From contig NZ_JAKSYL010000187.1 in the NCBI RefSeq assembly GCF_022829515.1, positions 1 to 61,150 on the forward strand: a DNA stretch of 61,150 nt, read 5' to 3'. The stretch comes from Methylobacterium sp. J-048. Lineage in GTDB: Bacteria; Pseudomonadota; Alphaproteobacteria; Rhizobiales; Beijerinckiaceae. Below, piece after piece: positions 1 through 8,532 of this stretch. Every line of letters starts with the position of its first letter. The stretch's first letter is position 1. Below the pieces are notes generated by a model, which searched no databases, was not told the origin of the DNA, and was given only the letters and a program-made list of their open reading frames with translations. Both the position numbers and the translations under genes were made by a program.

Positions 1-2
1 CC

Positions 3-134
3 AGTCGCGACAGCGGCCTGCTCAGATTGGTAGAGATCAAGCATCGCTACCGGTACGGCATGACCGTCGCTTGGGCACGCGCCGATCTGCTTGGGAATAT
101 GGACGCGATGTTGGGGAGGAAGCCATGCGCCTGA
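3..134 (+). CDS. C-terminal fragment of an unknown protein
   Basis: A reading frame enters from the left edge and runs 43 codons to TGA at 132-134. It ends in a basic then mixed tail (LRLVEIKHRYRYGM, then LLGNMDAMLGRKPCA). I do not recognise a family, and the fragment is too short to assign. Inside its end, ATG at 125 is preceded by GGGGAGGA and opens a 13-residue hydrophobic mini-ORF (MRLISPFIIAVAW) stopping at 166, so the two overlap. Either could be real. The fragment is offered only because its composition is protein-like and it is the only frame open at the edge with that look. Confidence 0.3.
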   Translation, partial: SRDSGLLRLVEIKHRYRYGMTVAWARADLLGNMDAMLGRKPCA

Positions 135-791
135 TCAGCCCGTTCATCATCGCGGTGGCATGGTAGCACACGATGCGGGACCGCCGTGCCACCCACGAAA
201 TGCACAACGCGCATGAACAACCTGACCACGGCGTGCAGACAGCGGCCCACCGATGCCGCGACCCTCGGCTGGAATCTGTCGGTGGTGCAGAACGAGGCGG
301 GTCCGCCGGCGCACCCACGACAGGGGCAGGGCGAAATACTACGCCACCCGGAGTCTGCGGACGCGGATCGCGGTGGGTCGTGGCCCGATCCCGCGCACGC
401 TCGGAGGCGGGCCGGCGATCCCGCCGATGCCGGTGCTGTGCCGGTAGGTGTCGCCAAGTTGGCGACACCAGCGGATGCAGCCGCAATTCTGCGGTTGCGT
501 CGAACGCAGGCGCCAAGTTGGCGCTCGCGTCGGTTCAAGTCGCAAACTTGGCGACTCGGTCGGCCGAGGGTTCGCCAAGCTGGCGAAGGCTAAGTTGAGC
601 TTAGAGGTACCCGCTCGGTGGGTGACCATCAGGGGGTCGCGAAACGCTACCCCCTTGGCATCCACGCCCGCCCCAACCTTGGTTGAGACGGTTCGGAGCG
701 AGCGTGGACGGCCGGAGACCAAGCCGACCTAGAAGTGAATGCAAAATGCATGCGACTCCTCACGAACGCAGCTCACGCATCCCGTGGGGGC
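135..791. other. Gene-poor stretch with palindrome cluster
   Basis: No frame here has a convincing start, ribosome site and protein-like composition. The long open frames on both strands are rich in Arg, Pro and Trp and come from high GC and from the palindromes at 447-587, which read as SPTWR or AKLGD depending on frame. The right end (735-791) is the 3' flank of the small minus-strand gene at 792-956. Confidence 0.5.
447..587. repeat. Four spaced palindromes around CGCCAAGTTGGCG
   Basis: Four inverted repeats share one core. 447-469 is an 11+1+11 perfect palindrome, 510-524 a 15-mer, 538-556 a near-perfect 19-mer in variant form, and 571-587 has core CGCCAAGCTGGCG. Centres lie near 458, 517, 547 and 579, so spacings are about 59, 30 and 32 bases, roughly multiples of three helical turns. 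This arrangement fits binding sites for a dimeric protein. No terminator T-run follows any of them. What binds is unknown. Confidence 0.65.
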
Positions 792-956
792 TCACCCCTT
801 CGCGGCACACACCGTGATCGCGGAGGCACCAGCGAAAGGTCGGCCAGCATCGGCGATCGCCTTGGCTGCCGCTTGGCAGGCTTCCTTGGTGTTGAACTCG
901 ACGGATCCGACCGACGCGCCCGATCCGGCCAGCATAATGATGAGCACGTAGACCAA
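792..956 (-). CDS. 54-aa small exported or anchored protein, copy A
   Basis: Minus-strand frame beginning with TTG at 956-954 and ending with TGA at 794-792. A GGAGG lies five bases before the TTG. The product starts with a hydrophobic stretch (VYVLIIMLAG) that could be a short signal peptide or membrane anchor, followed by GSVEFNTKEACQAAAKAI and a conserved end ITVCAAKG. Two Cys flank the soluble part. The plus-strand gene at 1318-1482 is a paralog of exactly the same length, and most differences between them are at third codon positions. That is the main reason to believe both are translated. ATG at 961-959, in another frame, sits directly against the GGAGG and gives an Arg/Ser/Pro-rich product, so it is not preferred. 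Function unknown. Confidence 0.68.
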   Translation of the reverse strand: MVYVLIIMLAGSGASVGSVEFNTKEACQAAAKAIADAGRPFAGASAITVCAAKG

Positions 957-1317
957 CGCATCCTCCTCGGTTCGAGGGTGTCTCTTACCCCATCGAACGC
1001 CGCTCGCGCATTCCGCGCAGGGGAGGGGAGTCGTTCGCCACAGTTCGCAAGCGTTCGGGCCGTTCCGCGCTACGGATGTGGATGCAAACGTGGGTATAAA
1101 ACCAACCTATGGAGCTAAATGCATGTCAGAAAACAATAATTTAGACAACATTGGCGGACGCTCCCTCCGCCATCTGACTCGCAAAACCCTCTACTTATCA
1201 GCAGGTTGACGGCGTTCATCGCGGCCCTGCGCCTGATGATCCCGACAAGCCGCCCGTACGGGATGCGCGGGCGGCGTTCGATGGCCTCGGCGGCATCCTC
1301 GCACCGGGGCGGATGCA
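957..1317. other. Spacer between the two small paralogs
   Basis: Holds the outward-facing upstream regions of the two small genes. A stretch at about 1090-1200 is clearly richer in A and T than its surroundings (for example GGGTATAAAACC near 1092 and a run of AATAATTTAG near 1133), so promoters are likely here. The 60 bases just upstream of both genes resemble each other (both contain GGCGTTCGATGG), so the duplication extends beyond the coding parts. No additional gene is supported. Confidence 0.45.
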
Positions 1318-1482
1318 TTGGTCTACGTGCTCATCATCATGCTGGCCGGATCCGGCTCCGCGATCGGGTCCGTCGAGTTCAACACCAAGGACGCCTGCGA
1401 GGCAGCGGCCAAGGCGATCACGCAGGCCGACCGCCCCTATGCCGGAGCCTCCGCGATCACCGTGTGCGTCGCCAAGGGATAG
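1318..1482 (+). CDS. 54-aa small exported or anchored protein, copy B
   Basis: Plus-strand paralog of the gene at 792-956, with TTG at 1318-1320 and TAG at 1480-1482. It has the same hydrophobic N-terminus (VYVLIIMLAGSGS), the same block GSVEFNTKDACEAAAKAI and the same ending ITVCVAKG. Comparing the two copies codon by codon, ATC/ATT, TCC/TCG, GGG/GGA, GCC/GCT, CGC/CGA, CCC/CCT and TGC/TGT are silent, and amino-acid changes are mostly conservative (D/E, E/Q, Y/F, I/V). That is the mark of selection on protein. The ribosome site is weaker (GGGGCGG) than in copy A, so the start is less certain. Function unknown. Confidence 0.68.
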   Translation: MVYVLIIMLAGSGSAIGSVEFNTKDACEAAAKAITQADRPYAGASAITVCVAKG

Positions 1483-1812
1483 GCGTGCACGGCCTGAGCC
1501 GGGGCGTTCGGACGCGCTCCGCCTGCTGTCTGCTTCCGGGCTCGGGCCGGTCGGTCTCCGACTGCCGCGTCGGCAGACCAGACCCGATCGTGTCGAGATG
1601 GGCCGGCGGTGCTTTCGAGCACCGGAGGCGTGATCGATCACTTGAAGATCGGCAGATTAATAAATATTCGACACAGACATCGCCGTGACTATTGAACATT
1701 TCTCGATCCGGATGCAGCATTCGCATGCGGACAATGATTCGTTCGGGCCGAATGTACCTTCGGAGGGCGCCCTGTCGGCTGCCGACGAACGGGCCGCACA
1801 CGGGAGGTTCTC
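1483..1812. other. Intergenic region with hairpins
   Basis: No gene supported. It contains a UUCG-type hairpin at 1607-1624 (seven-base stem) with no T-run, and an A/T-rich patch at 1640-1700 (TTAATAAATATTCG) that probably holds the promoter of the secreted-protein gene at 1813. Confidence 0.4.
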
Positions 1813-2376
1813 ATGCAGCGGAAACACGCTCCAGTCGCGTCGATCATCACGCAGGCGCCGGTCCTGCTCTGCGCAACGCTCCTGTGCGCCACGGCCGCGC
1901 TGGCCGAGGACATGCCCCGGCAGGGCGAGTTCCGCGTCACCTACACGTCGACCACGCCGGTGGCGCCGAAGCCGGTCATGATCGGCAACAACCGCACGGC
2001 CTCGGCGACGATCAACATGATGACCGCCGTCAACGAATCGAACGGCAAGCTCCTGCACAACATGGCCGGGCGCTGCACCTCGGCGCCGACCGTCGACAAC
2101 GACGCCAAGACCTTCGAGAATCACGGCTATTGCGACTACGTCGATGCCGACGGCGATCACGTCTTCGAGAAGTGGGACTATCCCGTCCAGCCGCTGGCTG
2201 CGGCCACCGAGGGGACCGGCGAATGGATCGGCGGCACCGGCAAGTTCGCGGGGCTGACCGGCACCATGAAGATCCGCTCCCGGCGGCTGACCACCCTCAC
2301 CGAGGGGGCCGTGCAGGTCACCGGCGAGAAGCTCGGCAGCTACAGCTTTCAGAACACCGTCGCGGACGCGAAGTAG
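1813..2376 (+). CDS. Secreted protein with GGTGKFAGLTG motif
   Basis: 187 aa. The start ATG has GGGAGG five bases upstream. Residues 1-31 form a Sec signal peptide with hydrophobic VLLCATLLCATAALA and a likely AxA cleavage site. The mature part has GEWIGGTGKFAGLTG near residue 135, typical of small beta-barrel proteins (allene-oxide-cyclase or dirigent-like fold) found as unannotated secreted proteins in rhizobia and methylobacteria. Two Cys (RCTS and GYCDY) may form a disulfide. No catalytic motif is visible. It is monocistronic and ends in a strong terminator. Signal peptide and motif are seen; the barrel assignment is from memory of the family. Confidence 0.75.
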   Translation: MQRKHAPVASIITQAPVLLCATLLCATAALAEDMPRQGEFRVTYTSTTPVAPKPVMIGNNRTASATINMMTAVNESNGKLLHNMAGRCTSAPTVDNDAKTFENHGYCDYVDADGDHVFEKWDYPVQPLAAATEGTGEWIGGTGKFAGLTGTMKIRSRRLTTLTEGAVQVTGEKLGSYSFQNTVADAK

Positions 2377-2379
2377 GCG

Positions 2380-2429
2380 GCCAGCGCATCGTCCTGGGCA
2401 TCGGAATCAGGACGATGCGCTGGCTTTTT
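2380..2429 (+). terminator. Strong intrinsic terminator
   Basis: A perfect 17-base stem (2380-2396 with 2408-2424) around an 11-base loop, followed by TTTTT. It lies between the convergent secreted-protein gene and the ABC ATPase gene (minus strand, ending at 2488). It serves the plus strand best; the minus strand lacks a T-run at the stem. Confidence 0.9.
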
Positions 2430-2487
2430 GATTTGCATCGTCGTCTTCCGAAAGCCGGAGGCCACCTTTCGGGACGATGCCCTGGCC

Positions 2488-4338
2488 TCACGCCGCCGCG
2501 ACCCGCGTCGTGGCGGCCTCCCAGTCGGCGCCCCATTGTTGCACCACGTGGCCCGGGGAGACCTCCCGGTAGAGCCGCTCCGGCGCGACGTAGTCCGGCG
2601 CCCGGATCGGACTGCGGATCTCGTCGTCCGGCAGGGCGTGGCGGTCCCGGCGGCGGGCCGGGTCGGGGACCGGGACGGCGGCGAGCAGCTTCTTCGTGTA
2701 GGGGTGCTGCGGGTCGCCGAACACGGCCGCCCGCGGGCCGATCTCCACGATCTCGCCGAGATACATCACGGCGACCCGGTGGCTCACCCGCTCGACCACG
2801 GCCATGTCGTGGGAGATGAACAGGTAGGCGAGGCCCATCTCGGCCTGCAGGTCGAGCATCAGGTTGACCACCTGCGCCTTCACCGAGACATCGAGCGCCG
2901 AGACCGCCTCGTCGGCGACGATCAGGCGGGGGCGCAGCGCCAGCGCCCGGGCGATGCAGATCCGCTGGCGCTGGCCGCCGGAGAATTCGTGCGGGAAGCG
3001 CCCGGCAGCCTCGGCCGGCAGGCCGACCCGGGTCAGCAGCGCCTCGGCCCGCTCCCGCGCCTCCCGGCGGTTGGCGAGGCGGTTGATCAGCAGGGGCTCG
3101 GCCACCGCGGCACCGACGCTCATCCGCGGATCGAGGCTGGCGAACGGGTCCTGGAAGATCATCTGCATCCGCTGGCGGCGGGTGCGCAGGGCCTTGGCAT
3201 CGAGGCTCGCGATGTCCTCGCCGTCGAGCAGGACCGAGCCGGAGAGCGGCTCGACCAGGCGCAGGATCGAGCGGCCGGTGGTGGACTTGCCGCAGCCGGA
3301 TTCGCCGACCAGCGCCAGGGTCTCCCCGGCCGCGAGGCTGAACGAGACCCGCTCCACCGCGTGGACGCGGCCGGTCACCCGCCCGAACAGGCCGGAGCGG
3401 ATCTCGAACCGGGTGGTCAGGTCGCGGACCTCCAGGACCGGGCGCTCGGCGGCCTTGACGGTGTCGGGGGTCTCGGGCGTCGGCTCGGCGACGCCGGTGG
3501 CCCGGTCGATCACGGGAAAGCGCATCGGCCGGGCCCGGCCCGCCATGGCGCCGAGCCGCGGCACGGCGGCGAGCAGCGCCCGGGTGTAGGGATCCTCGGG
3601 CGCGGAGAAAATCCGGGCGGTGGGGCCGGCCTCCACGGCGCGGCCGCGATACATCACCACCGTGCGGTCGGCGATCTCGGCGACCACGCCCATGTCGTGG
3701 GTGATGAACAGGACCGACATGCCCTCCTCATCCTGGAGGCTCTTGATCAGGTCGAGGATCTGGGCCTGGATGGTCACGTCGAGCGCCGTGGTCGGCTCGT
3801 CGGCGATCAGCAGCCTGGGCCGGCAGGCCAGCGCCATGGCGATCATCACCCGCTGGCGCATGCCGCCGGAGAACAGGTGCGGGTATTGATGGATCCGCGA
3901 CCGGGCGCCCGGGATCCGGACCTTGTCGAGCAGCCGGACCACCTCGGCCTCGGCGGCGGACCGCGACAGGCCCCGGTGCCGGATCAGCGCCTCGGCGATC
4001 TGGAAGCCGATGGTCAGGACCGGGTTCAGGGAGGTCATCGGCTCCTGGAAGATCATGGCGATGGAATCGCCCCGGACCCGGCGCATCTCGGCCTCGGAGG
4101 CGGTGAGCAATTCCCGGCCTTCGAAGCGCACGCTGCCGCCGATGCGGCTCGCGTCCCGGGCGAGCAGGCGCATGATCGACAGCGCGCTGACGCTCTTGCC
4201 GGAGCCGGATTCGCCGACCAGCGCCACGGTCTCCCGGGGGCCGATGTCGAAGGCAACGCCATGCACCACCTCGCGCCATCGCCCGTCCGAGCGGAAGGCG
4301 GCGGTGAGGTCGCGCACCGACAGGATCGGGTCCGTCAC
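2488..4338 (-). CDS. Fused double ATPase of peptide-type ABC importer
   Basis: 616 aa with two complete ABC ATPase domains of the oligopeptide/dipeptide class in one chain (DppD-DppF-like). Domain 1 has Walker A GESGSGKS near residue 42, signature LFSGGMRQR and Walker [13 protein letters not shown]. Domain 2 has [16 protein letters not shown] and [12 protein letters not shown]. Each carries the C-terminal oligopeptide-type extension. It energises uptake through the permeases at 4555-6412 with the binding protein at 6447-8237. It is last in the operon, separated from the permease gene by 216 bases filled mostly with a palindromic repeat. Fusion of the two ATPases is common in this family. Substrate is not predictable from the ATPase; the neighbouring amidohydrolase hints at N-acyl or amino-acid conjugates. 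Confidence 0.92.
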   Translation of the reverse strand: MTDPILSVRDLTAAFRSDGRWREVVHGVAFDIGPRETVALVGESGSGKSVSALSIMRLLARDASRIGGSVRFEGRELLTASEAEMRRVRGDSIAMIFQEPMTSLNPVLTIGFQIAEALIRHRGLSRSAAEAEVVRLLDKVRIPGARSRIHQYPHLFSGGMRQRVMIAMALACRPRLLIADEPTTALDVTIQAQILDLIKSLQDEEGMSVLFITHDMGVVAEIADRTVVMYRGRAVEAGPTARIFSAPEDPYTRALLAAVPRLGAMAGRARPMRFPVIDRATGVAEPTPETPDTVKAAERPVLEVRDLTTRFEIRSGLFGRVTGRVHAVERVSFSLAAGETLALVGESGCGKSTTGRSILRLVEPLSGSVLLDGEDIASLDAKALRTRRQRMQMIFQDPFASLDPRMSVGAAVAEPLLINRLANRREARERAEALLTRVGLPAEAAGRFPHEFSGGQRQRICIARALALRPRLIVADEAVSALDVSVKAQVVNLMLDLQAEMGLAYLFISHDMAVVERVSHRVAVMYLGEIVEIGPRAAVFGDPQHPYTKKLLAAVPVPDPARRRDRHALPDDEIRSPIRAPDYVAPERLYREVSPGHVVQQWGADWEAATTRVAAA

Positions 4339-4392
4339 GGCCTTGGCTCCTGACTCAGCTTGGTTTCATGCGGCTCCGCGCCTCCTGCCCGC

Positions 4393-4520
4393 CACCTCAT
4401 CCTGAGGTGCCGAAGCGCAGCGGAGGCCTCGAAGGAGCCCTCCAGGGATCGCGCGGCCGGCTGGAGGGCTCCTTCGAGGCCCGGCGATCTGTGATCGCCG
4501 GGCACCTCAGGATGAGGGGG
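4393..4520. repeat. Long palindromic intergenic element, family 1, copy 1
   Basis: About 128 bases that fold back on themselves. The outer arms are CACCTCATCCTGAGG and its complement CACCTCAGGATGAGG, and the inner arms are CCTCGAAGGAGCCCTCC and GGAGGGCTCCTTCGAGG. A second copy with the same arms and a diverged middle lies at 15722-15841. It sits inside the ABC operon between the permease and ATPase genes, where it could affect relative expression. No ORF or target-site duplication was recognised. Confidence 0.85.
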
Positions 4521-4554
4521 GCGGGTGGAAGATCCCACGGCAGGCTGCCCCACT

Positions 4555-5487
4555 TCAAAACACCCGGCGCGGGTCGAGGGCGTCGCGCAGGCCGTCGCCG
4601 ATGAAGTTGATCGACAGGACCGTCAAAAAAATCGCGCCGCCGGGAAACAGCGCCCAGTGCGGGGCGACGTCGAGATGGTCTTTGGCGTCGAACAGCAGCC
4701 GGCCCCAGGTCGGGATGTCCGGGGGGAAGCCGAGGCCGAGGAACGAGAGGGTCGATTCCGCGATGATCGCCGCCGAGACCTCGATGGAGGCGGCTACGAT
4801 CACCGGCCCGAGCGCGTTCGGCAGGATGTGGCGGCGCACGAGGTGCCCGGTGGTGGCCCCCTGCGAGCGGGCCGCCTCGACGAACTCCTTCTCGCGGAGC
4901 GTCAGGAACTGCGCCCGCACCAGCCGGGCGACCGGCATCCAGCGCAGGCCCCCGATCACCGCGACGATCATGAGGAAGACGCCGCCCTGGACCCCGAACA
5001 CGGCCTTCAGGCTGTCGCGGAACAGGTAGATCACCAGCAGCAGCAACGGCAGCTGCGGCAGGGACAGGAACAGGTCGGTCAGCCACATCAGGGCCGGGTC
5101 GAGCAGCCGGCGCGACATGCCGGCGAGCGCCCCGACCACGATTCCGATCAGGCTCGCCACCGCCATGGCGGCGAAGCCCACCGCCAGCGAGATCCGGCCG
5201 CCATAGATCATCCGGGCGAGGAGGTCCTGGCCGAGATCGTCGGTGCCGAACGGATGCGCCCAGGACGGACCCTGGAGCTGGGCCGAGAAGTCGATGTCGT
5301 CGATGGCGAGCGGCCAGACCAGGGCGCCGAACAGCACGCCGCCGACCAGCACCGCCAGCACGGCGACGCTCGCCAGCGCCAGCCGGTGCCGGCGGAACCG
5401 CCGCCAGGTCTCCCGCCCGGGCGAGGCCGGAGCGCGGGGAAGGGGGGGCGCCTCAACGGAGGGCGATGCGAGGGTCGAGCCAGCCAT
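4555..5487 (-). CDS. ABC transporter permease (DppC-like)
   Basis: 310 aa inner-membrane permease of the peptide class. A Pro/Arg-rich cytoplasmic N-terminus is followed by the first membrane segment (LALASVAVLAVLVGG), a periplasmic stretch with HPFGTDDLGQDLLARMIYGG, and a C-terminal core with the EAA loop (EFVEAARSQGATTGHLVRRH) that docks on the ATPase. The GTDDLGRD-like and EAA motifs are diagnostic. Its start overlaps the end of the upstream permease gene by 35 bases, and no clear ribosome site precedes ATG 5487. An internal start is possible, but translational coupling is likely. Confidence 0.9.
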   Translation of the reverse strand: MAGSTLASPSVEAPPLPRAPASPGRETWRRFRRHRLALASVAVLAVLVGGVLFGALVWPLAIDDIDFSAQLQGPSWAHPFGTDDLGQDLLARMIYGGRISLAVGFAAMAVASLIGIVVGALAGMSRRLLDPALMWLTDLFLSLPQLPLLLLVIYLFRDSLKAVFGVQGGVFLMIVAVIGGLRWMPVARLVRAQFLTLREKEFVEAARSQGATTGHLVRRHILPNALGPVIVAASIEVSAAIIAESTLSFLGLGFPPDIPTWGRLLFDAKDHLDVAPHWALFPGGAIFLTVLSINFIGDGLRDALDPRRVF

Positions 5488-6412
5488 AGAGCAGGTCCGC
5501 GACGAGGTTGAACAGGACGACGAGGCCGGCGAACACGAAGGTCACGGCCATCACCACCGGGGTGTCGTTGGCCAGCATCGCGTCGATCAGCAGGGAGCCG
5601 ATGCCGGGGATCCGGAAGATCTGCTCGGTGACGATGGCGCCGCCGAACACCGCCGGGATCTGCAGGGCGACCAGGGTCACCACCGGGATCAGGGCGTTGC
5701 GGGCGATGTGCCGGCGGGTCACCGTGCCCTCGGTGAGCCCCTTGGCCCGGGCGGTGGTGACGTAGTCGAGGCGGGCGACGTCCAGCGCCGAGGCGCGCAC
5801 GTAGCGGGTGTAGGAGGCGGCCTGGAAGAAGCCCAGCACCGCCACCGGCATGATCGCCTGGCGCACGCTCTCCCAGGCCCAGGCCAGGCCGGTGCCGGGG
5901 AGGTTCGCCTGGTAGACGAAGGGCAGCCAGCCGAGCTTGATCGAGAACAGCAGGATGAACAGCAGGCCGGTGAAGAAGGTCGGCAGCGAGAAGCCCACGA
6001 AGGCCAGGGTGTTGGCGACCTGGTCGGCCAGCGAGTAGGGCCGGCGGGCGGCGTAGAGGCCCACCGGCACGGCCACCAGCAGGGCCAGGATCTGCGAGGA
6101 GCCGACCACGAACAGGGTGGTGGGCAGCCGCTGCAGGATCAGCGTGTCGACGTTCACCCGGCTGGCGAACGAAAAACCCCAATCCCCGTGCAGCATGGCC
6201 CAGAGCCAGCGCAGGTAGCGGGTGAAGATCGGGTCATCGAGGCCGAACTTCAGCCGCAGGGCGGCACGCACCTCGGGGGGTACGTTGGGGTTGGCGGCGA
6301 GCTCGCCGAACGGGTCGCCCGGCGCGAGCGCCAGGACGACGAACAGGATCAGGCTGATCCCGAGCAGGCTCGGGATCGCGATCAAGAGCCTGCGCAGGAT
6401 GTAGGCGCCCAT
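5453..6412 (-). CDS. ABC transporter permease (DppB-like)
   Basis: 319 aa. It begins MGAYILRRLLIAIPSLLGIS, the standard start of DppB/OppB permeases. The family motif APGDPF follows near residue 30, then about six membrane segments and the EAA loop (DYVTTARAKGLTEGTVTRRH). It pairs with the permease at 4555-5487 to form the channel. Gene order, binding protein then this permease then the second permease then the ATPase, is that of typical dipeptide operons. Confidence 0.92.
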   Translation of the reverse strand: MGAYILRRLLIAIPSLLGISLILFVVLALAPGDPFGELAANPNVPPEVRAALRLKFGLDDPIFTRYLRWLWAMLHGDWGFSFASRVNVDTLILQRLPTTLFVVGSSQILALLVAVPVGLYAARRPYSLADQVANTLAFVGFSLPTFFTGLLFILLFSIKLGWLPFVYQANLPGTGLAWAWESVRQAIMPVAVLGFFQAASYTRYVRASALDVARLDYVTTARAKGLTEGTVTRRHIARNALIPVVTLVALQIPAVFGGAIVTEQIFRIPGIGSLLIDAMLANDTPVVMAVTFVFAGLVVLFNLVADLLYGWLDPRIALR

Positions 6413-6446
6413 TGTTGTGCCTCGATTCTTGGCGCGCGGCTCCCGC

Positions 6447-8237
6447 TCAGGCCTCCCGGCTCCATTCGGGCAGGAACGACAGGTCGTTGTCCCAGCCGCT
6501 GCGCGGCGCCACGAGCGTGGCGGACACCCCCGAGACCTCGGCCCGGTGGACCAGCGGCAGGATGTTCTCCGAGACCGCGAGGTCGTTGGCCTTGATCAGC
6601 AGGGCGGCGCGCTTGACCGGGTCGAGCTCGGCCTGGGCGGCTTTATAGGCCGCGTCGTAATCCGCATTGCGCCAGCGGGCGATGTTGCGGCCCTGCCACT
6701 TGTTCTCCTTGGTGGCGGCCTCCCACGAGACGTACTGGAGCAGCCAGGTCGACGGATCGGCCTGGGTCATGCTGATCGCGTACATCTCCATGTCCGCGTA
6801 GAAATGCGGGAACGTGTCCGGGTTGGCGGTGTCGGAGGAGAAGAACACCGAGCCGGTGACCGATTTCAGCTCGATCTCGATGCCGGCCTTGGCCGCCGCC
6901 TGCTTGATGATCGCCTGGGTCTTCTGGCGCGGGGCGTTGATCGAGGTCTGGAACAGCAGCTTCAGGCGCTTGCCGTCCTTGGCCCGGATGCCGTCGGAGC
7001 CCTTCGCCCAGCCGGCCTCGTCGAGGAGCGCGTTGGCCTTGGCCGGATCGAACGCGTAGCGGGTGGTCTTCGAGACGAAGCGCTCCGGGCCGTTGACCGA
7101 ATTGGCCGTGGCCCGGCCGGTGCGGCCGTAGATGTAGTCCTGGATCGACTTGCGATCGACCAGCAGGTTCATCGCGTGGCAGACCTTCGGGTCGGAGAAG
7201 GCCGGGTGCTTGGTCTTGAGCGAGGACCGCTCGCCATCGACTTCGACGTTCGGGTCGGTGGTGTTGAGCAGCAGGAACTCGAGCTTGCCGCCGTAGACGA
7301 CGTCGACCCGGCCCTTGCCGCCGGTCTCCAGGCGCTTGAGCACCTCGTCCTCGACAAGCAGGTTCCAGGCGTAGTCGTACTCGCCGGTCTGGAGCACGGC
7401 CCGGGCCGCCGAGACCGCGTCGCCGCCGCCCTTCATCTCGACGCTGTCGAAATACGGGCGGTTGGGCAGGTGATAGGTCGGGTTGCGCTCGCCGCGGACG
7501 ATGTCGCCGGGCCGGAATTCGAGGAACCGGTACGGCCCGGTGCCCACCGGCGCGAGGTTCTGCGGCGCGTCCCGGGACTTGGCGCCGGTATAGGCGGAAA
7601 ACAGGTGTTTCGGGATCACCATGCCGACGGTGCCCACGAAGGCATCGCTCCAGTACGGCGTCGGCTTGTCGAACAGGATCCGGATGCTGAGGTCGTCGAC
7701 CTTCTCGACTTTGCAATCCTTGTAGGAGCCGATCGTGACCGCCGCGGTGGCAGGGTCGCGGGCATACTCCCAGGTGAAGACGAGGTCGTCGGCGGTGAGC
7801 GGCTTGCCGTCGTGCCACGTCACGCCCGGCTTGATCTTCCAGACCACCGAGCGGCCGTCCGCGGCGAGCCCGCCATTCTCCTTGGACGGGATCTCGGCGG
7901 CGAGCACCGGCACGAGGTTGCCGTCCGGGTCCCAGGCGGCGAGCGGCTCGTAGAAGATCCGCGAGGCCTCCTGGTCCTTGGTGCCGATGGCGAAATGCGG
8001 GTTGATCAGCGTCGGCGCCTGCCACCAGAGCAGGCGGAGCGCCCCGCCGCCGCCGGCCTTGGCCGGCTTGTAGGCGGCCCGGAGATCGGCGGCCATCGCC
8101 ACCCCGTTGTCGGCCAGCATCAGCCCGGCCAGGGGCGCGGAGAGGCCGACCGCCAGCATCCGCTGCACGAAGCCGCGTCGCGACAGCTCGCCCGACTTCA
8201 CCCGCCCGATGAGGCCGCGCAGATCCCGCTCGTCCAT
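6447..8237 (-). CDS. Peptide-type ABC substrate-binding protein
   Basis: 596 aa from ATG 8237. Family SBP_bac_5: typical blocks include WHDGKPLTADDLVFTWEYA and GTGPYRFLEFRPGD. Export is Tat-like, since ELSRRGFVQRML is followed by a hydrophobic stretch ending DNGVAMA. The leading MDERDLRGLIGRVKSG, before a twin arginine, is common in this alphaproteobacterial subfamily. A GTG start at 8270 with AAGGA upstream would add 11 residues; I prefer 8237 because it matches the family's usual N-terminus. It is first gene of a four-gene operon, divergent from the amidohydrolase gene at 8638. Confidence 0.9.
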   Translation of the reverse strand: MDERDLRGLIGRVKSGELSRRGFVQRMLAVGLSAPLAGLMLADNGVAMAADLRAAYKPAKAGGGGALRLLWWQAPTLINPHFAIGTKDQEASRIFYEPLAAWDPDGNLVPVLAAEIPSKENGGLAADGRSVVWKIKPGVTWHDGKPLTADDLVFTWEYARDPATAAVTIGSYKDCKVEKVDDLSIRILFDKPTPYWSDAFVGTVGMVIPKHLFSAYTGAKSRDAPQNLAPVGTGPYRFLEFRPGDIVRGERNPTYHLPNRPYFDSVEMKGGGDAVSAARAVLQTGEYDYAWNLLVEDEVLKRLETGGKGRVDVVYGGKLEFLLLNTTDPNVEVDGERSSLKTKHPAFSDPKVCHAMNLLVDRKSIQDYIYGRTGRATANSVNGPERFVSKTTRYAFDPAKANALLDEAGWAKGSDGIRAKDGKRLKLLFQTSINAPRQKTQAIIKQAAAKAGIEIELKSVTGSVFFSSDTANPDTFPHFYADMEMYAISMTQADPSTWLLQYVSWEAATKENKWQGRNIARWRNADYDAAYKAAQAELDPVKRAALLIKANDLAVSENILPLVHRAEVSGVSATLVAPRSGWDNDLSFLPEWSREA

Positions 8238-8291
8238 GCACCTATCCCTGATTGTCGCCGCCGCCCGCACACCATCCTTCTGGGTGCGGCT

Positions 8292-8327
8292 TTGGCAAGG
8301 CTCTTGGCAAGGCCCTTGGCAAGGCGC
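8292..8327 (+). repeat. Three 12-base tandem repeats
   Basis: Three consecutive units of TTGGCAAGGCNC differ only at positions 11 and 12. Located in the leader region upstream of the binding-protein gene. Could be slippage-prone; no coding frame uses it. Confidence 0.8.
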
Positions 8328-8439
8328 GCGCCAGTTACGCTTGGGGCGAAACGTCGGCGCCGGGGCTCGGCAGCCTGGCCCCGGGCCTGCATGACGGTGC
8401 CCGATACGGATTCCGGTCGATGACCTTGAACGGCCTTCC

Positions 8440-8532
8440 CGTCATTGCGAGCGCAGCGAAGCAACCCAGGGCAGCGCGCGATCTTGGACCGTAGCGGATC
8501 CCTGGGTCGCTTCGCTGCACTCGCGATGACGG
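8440..8532. repeat. Palindromic REP-like element, family 2, copy 1
   Basis: About 93 bases with arms CCGTCATTGCGAGCGCAGCG and its near complement ending CTCGCGATGACGG. Inner arms are CCCAGGG and CCCTGGG. A second copy lies at 11595-11688 with few differences, mostly in the centre. Elements with these arms are, from general knowledge, widespread in Hyphomicrobiales genomes. Confidence 0.88.

Noticed and set aside
525..560. T-arm-like GGTTCAAGTC resembling tRNA
   Set aside because: No acceptor stem, anticodon arm or D-arm pairs around it; it is part of one of the palindromes.
448..732. 94-codon plus-strand frame with a plausible C-terminal part
   Set aside because: Its first half is a translation of the palindrome cluster, and the start has no ribosome site. 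Insufficient to call.
1607..1624. Terminator for the 54-aa copy B gene
   Set aside because: UUCG hairpin is well formed but is 125 bases after the stop and has no T-run.
2428..4353. 641-codon open frame on the plus strand
   Set aside because: It is antisense to the ABC ATPase gene and rich in His, Gly, Arg and Pro, with no family motif. The minus-strand frame has both Walker motifs.
8292..8327. CRISPR-like repeat
   Set aside because: Units are 12 bases and directly adjacent, with no spacers. Simple tandem repeat.
6417..8423. 668-codon plus-strand frame
   Set aside because: Mirror of the binding-protein gene; Val/Gly/Arg-rich composition typical of antisense frames in GC-rich DNA.
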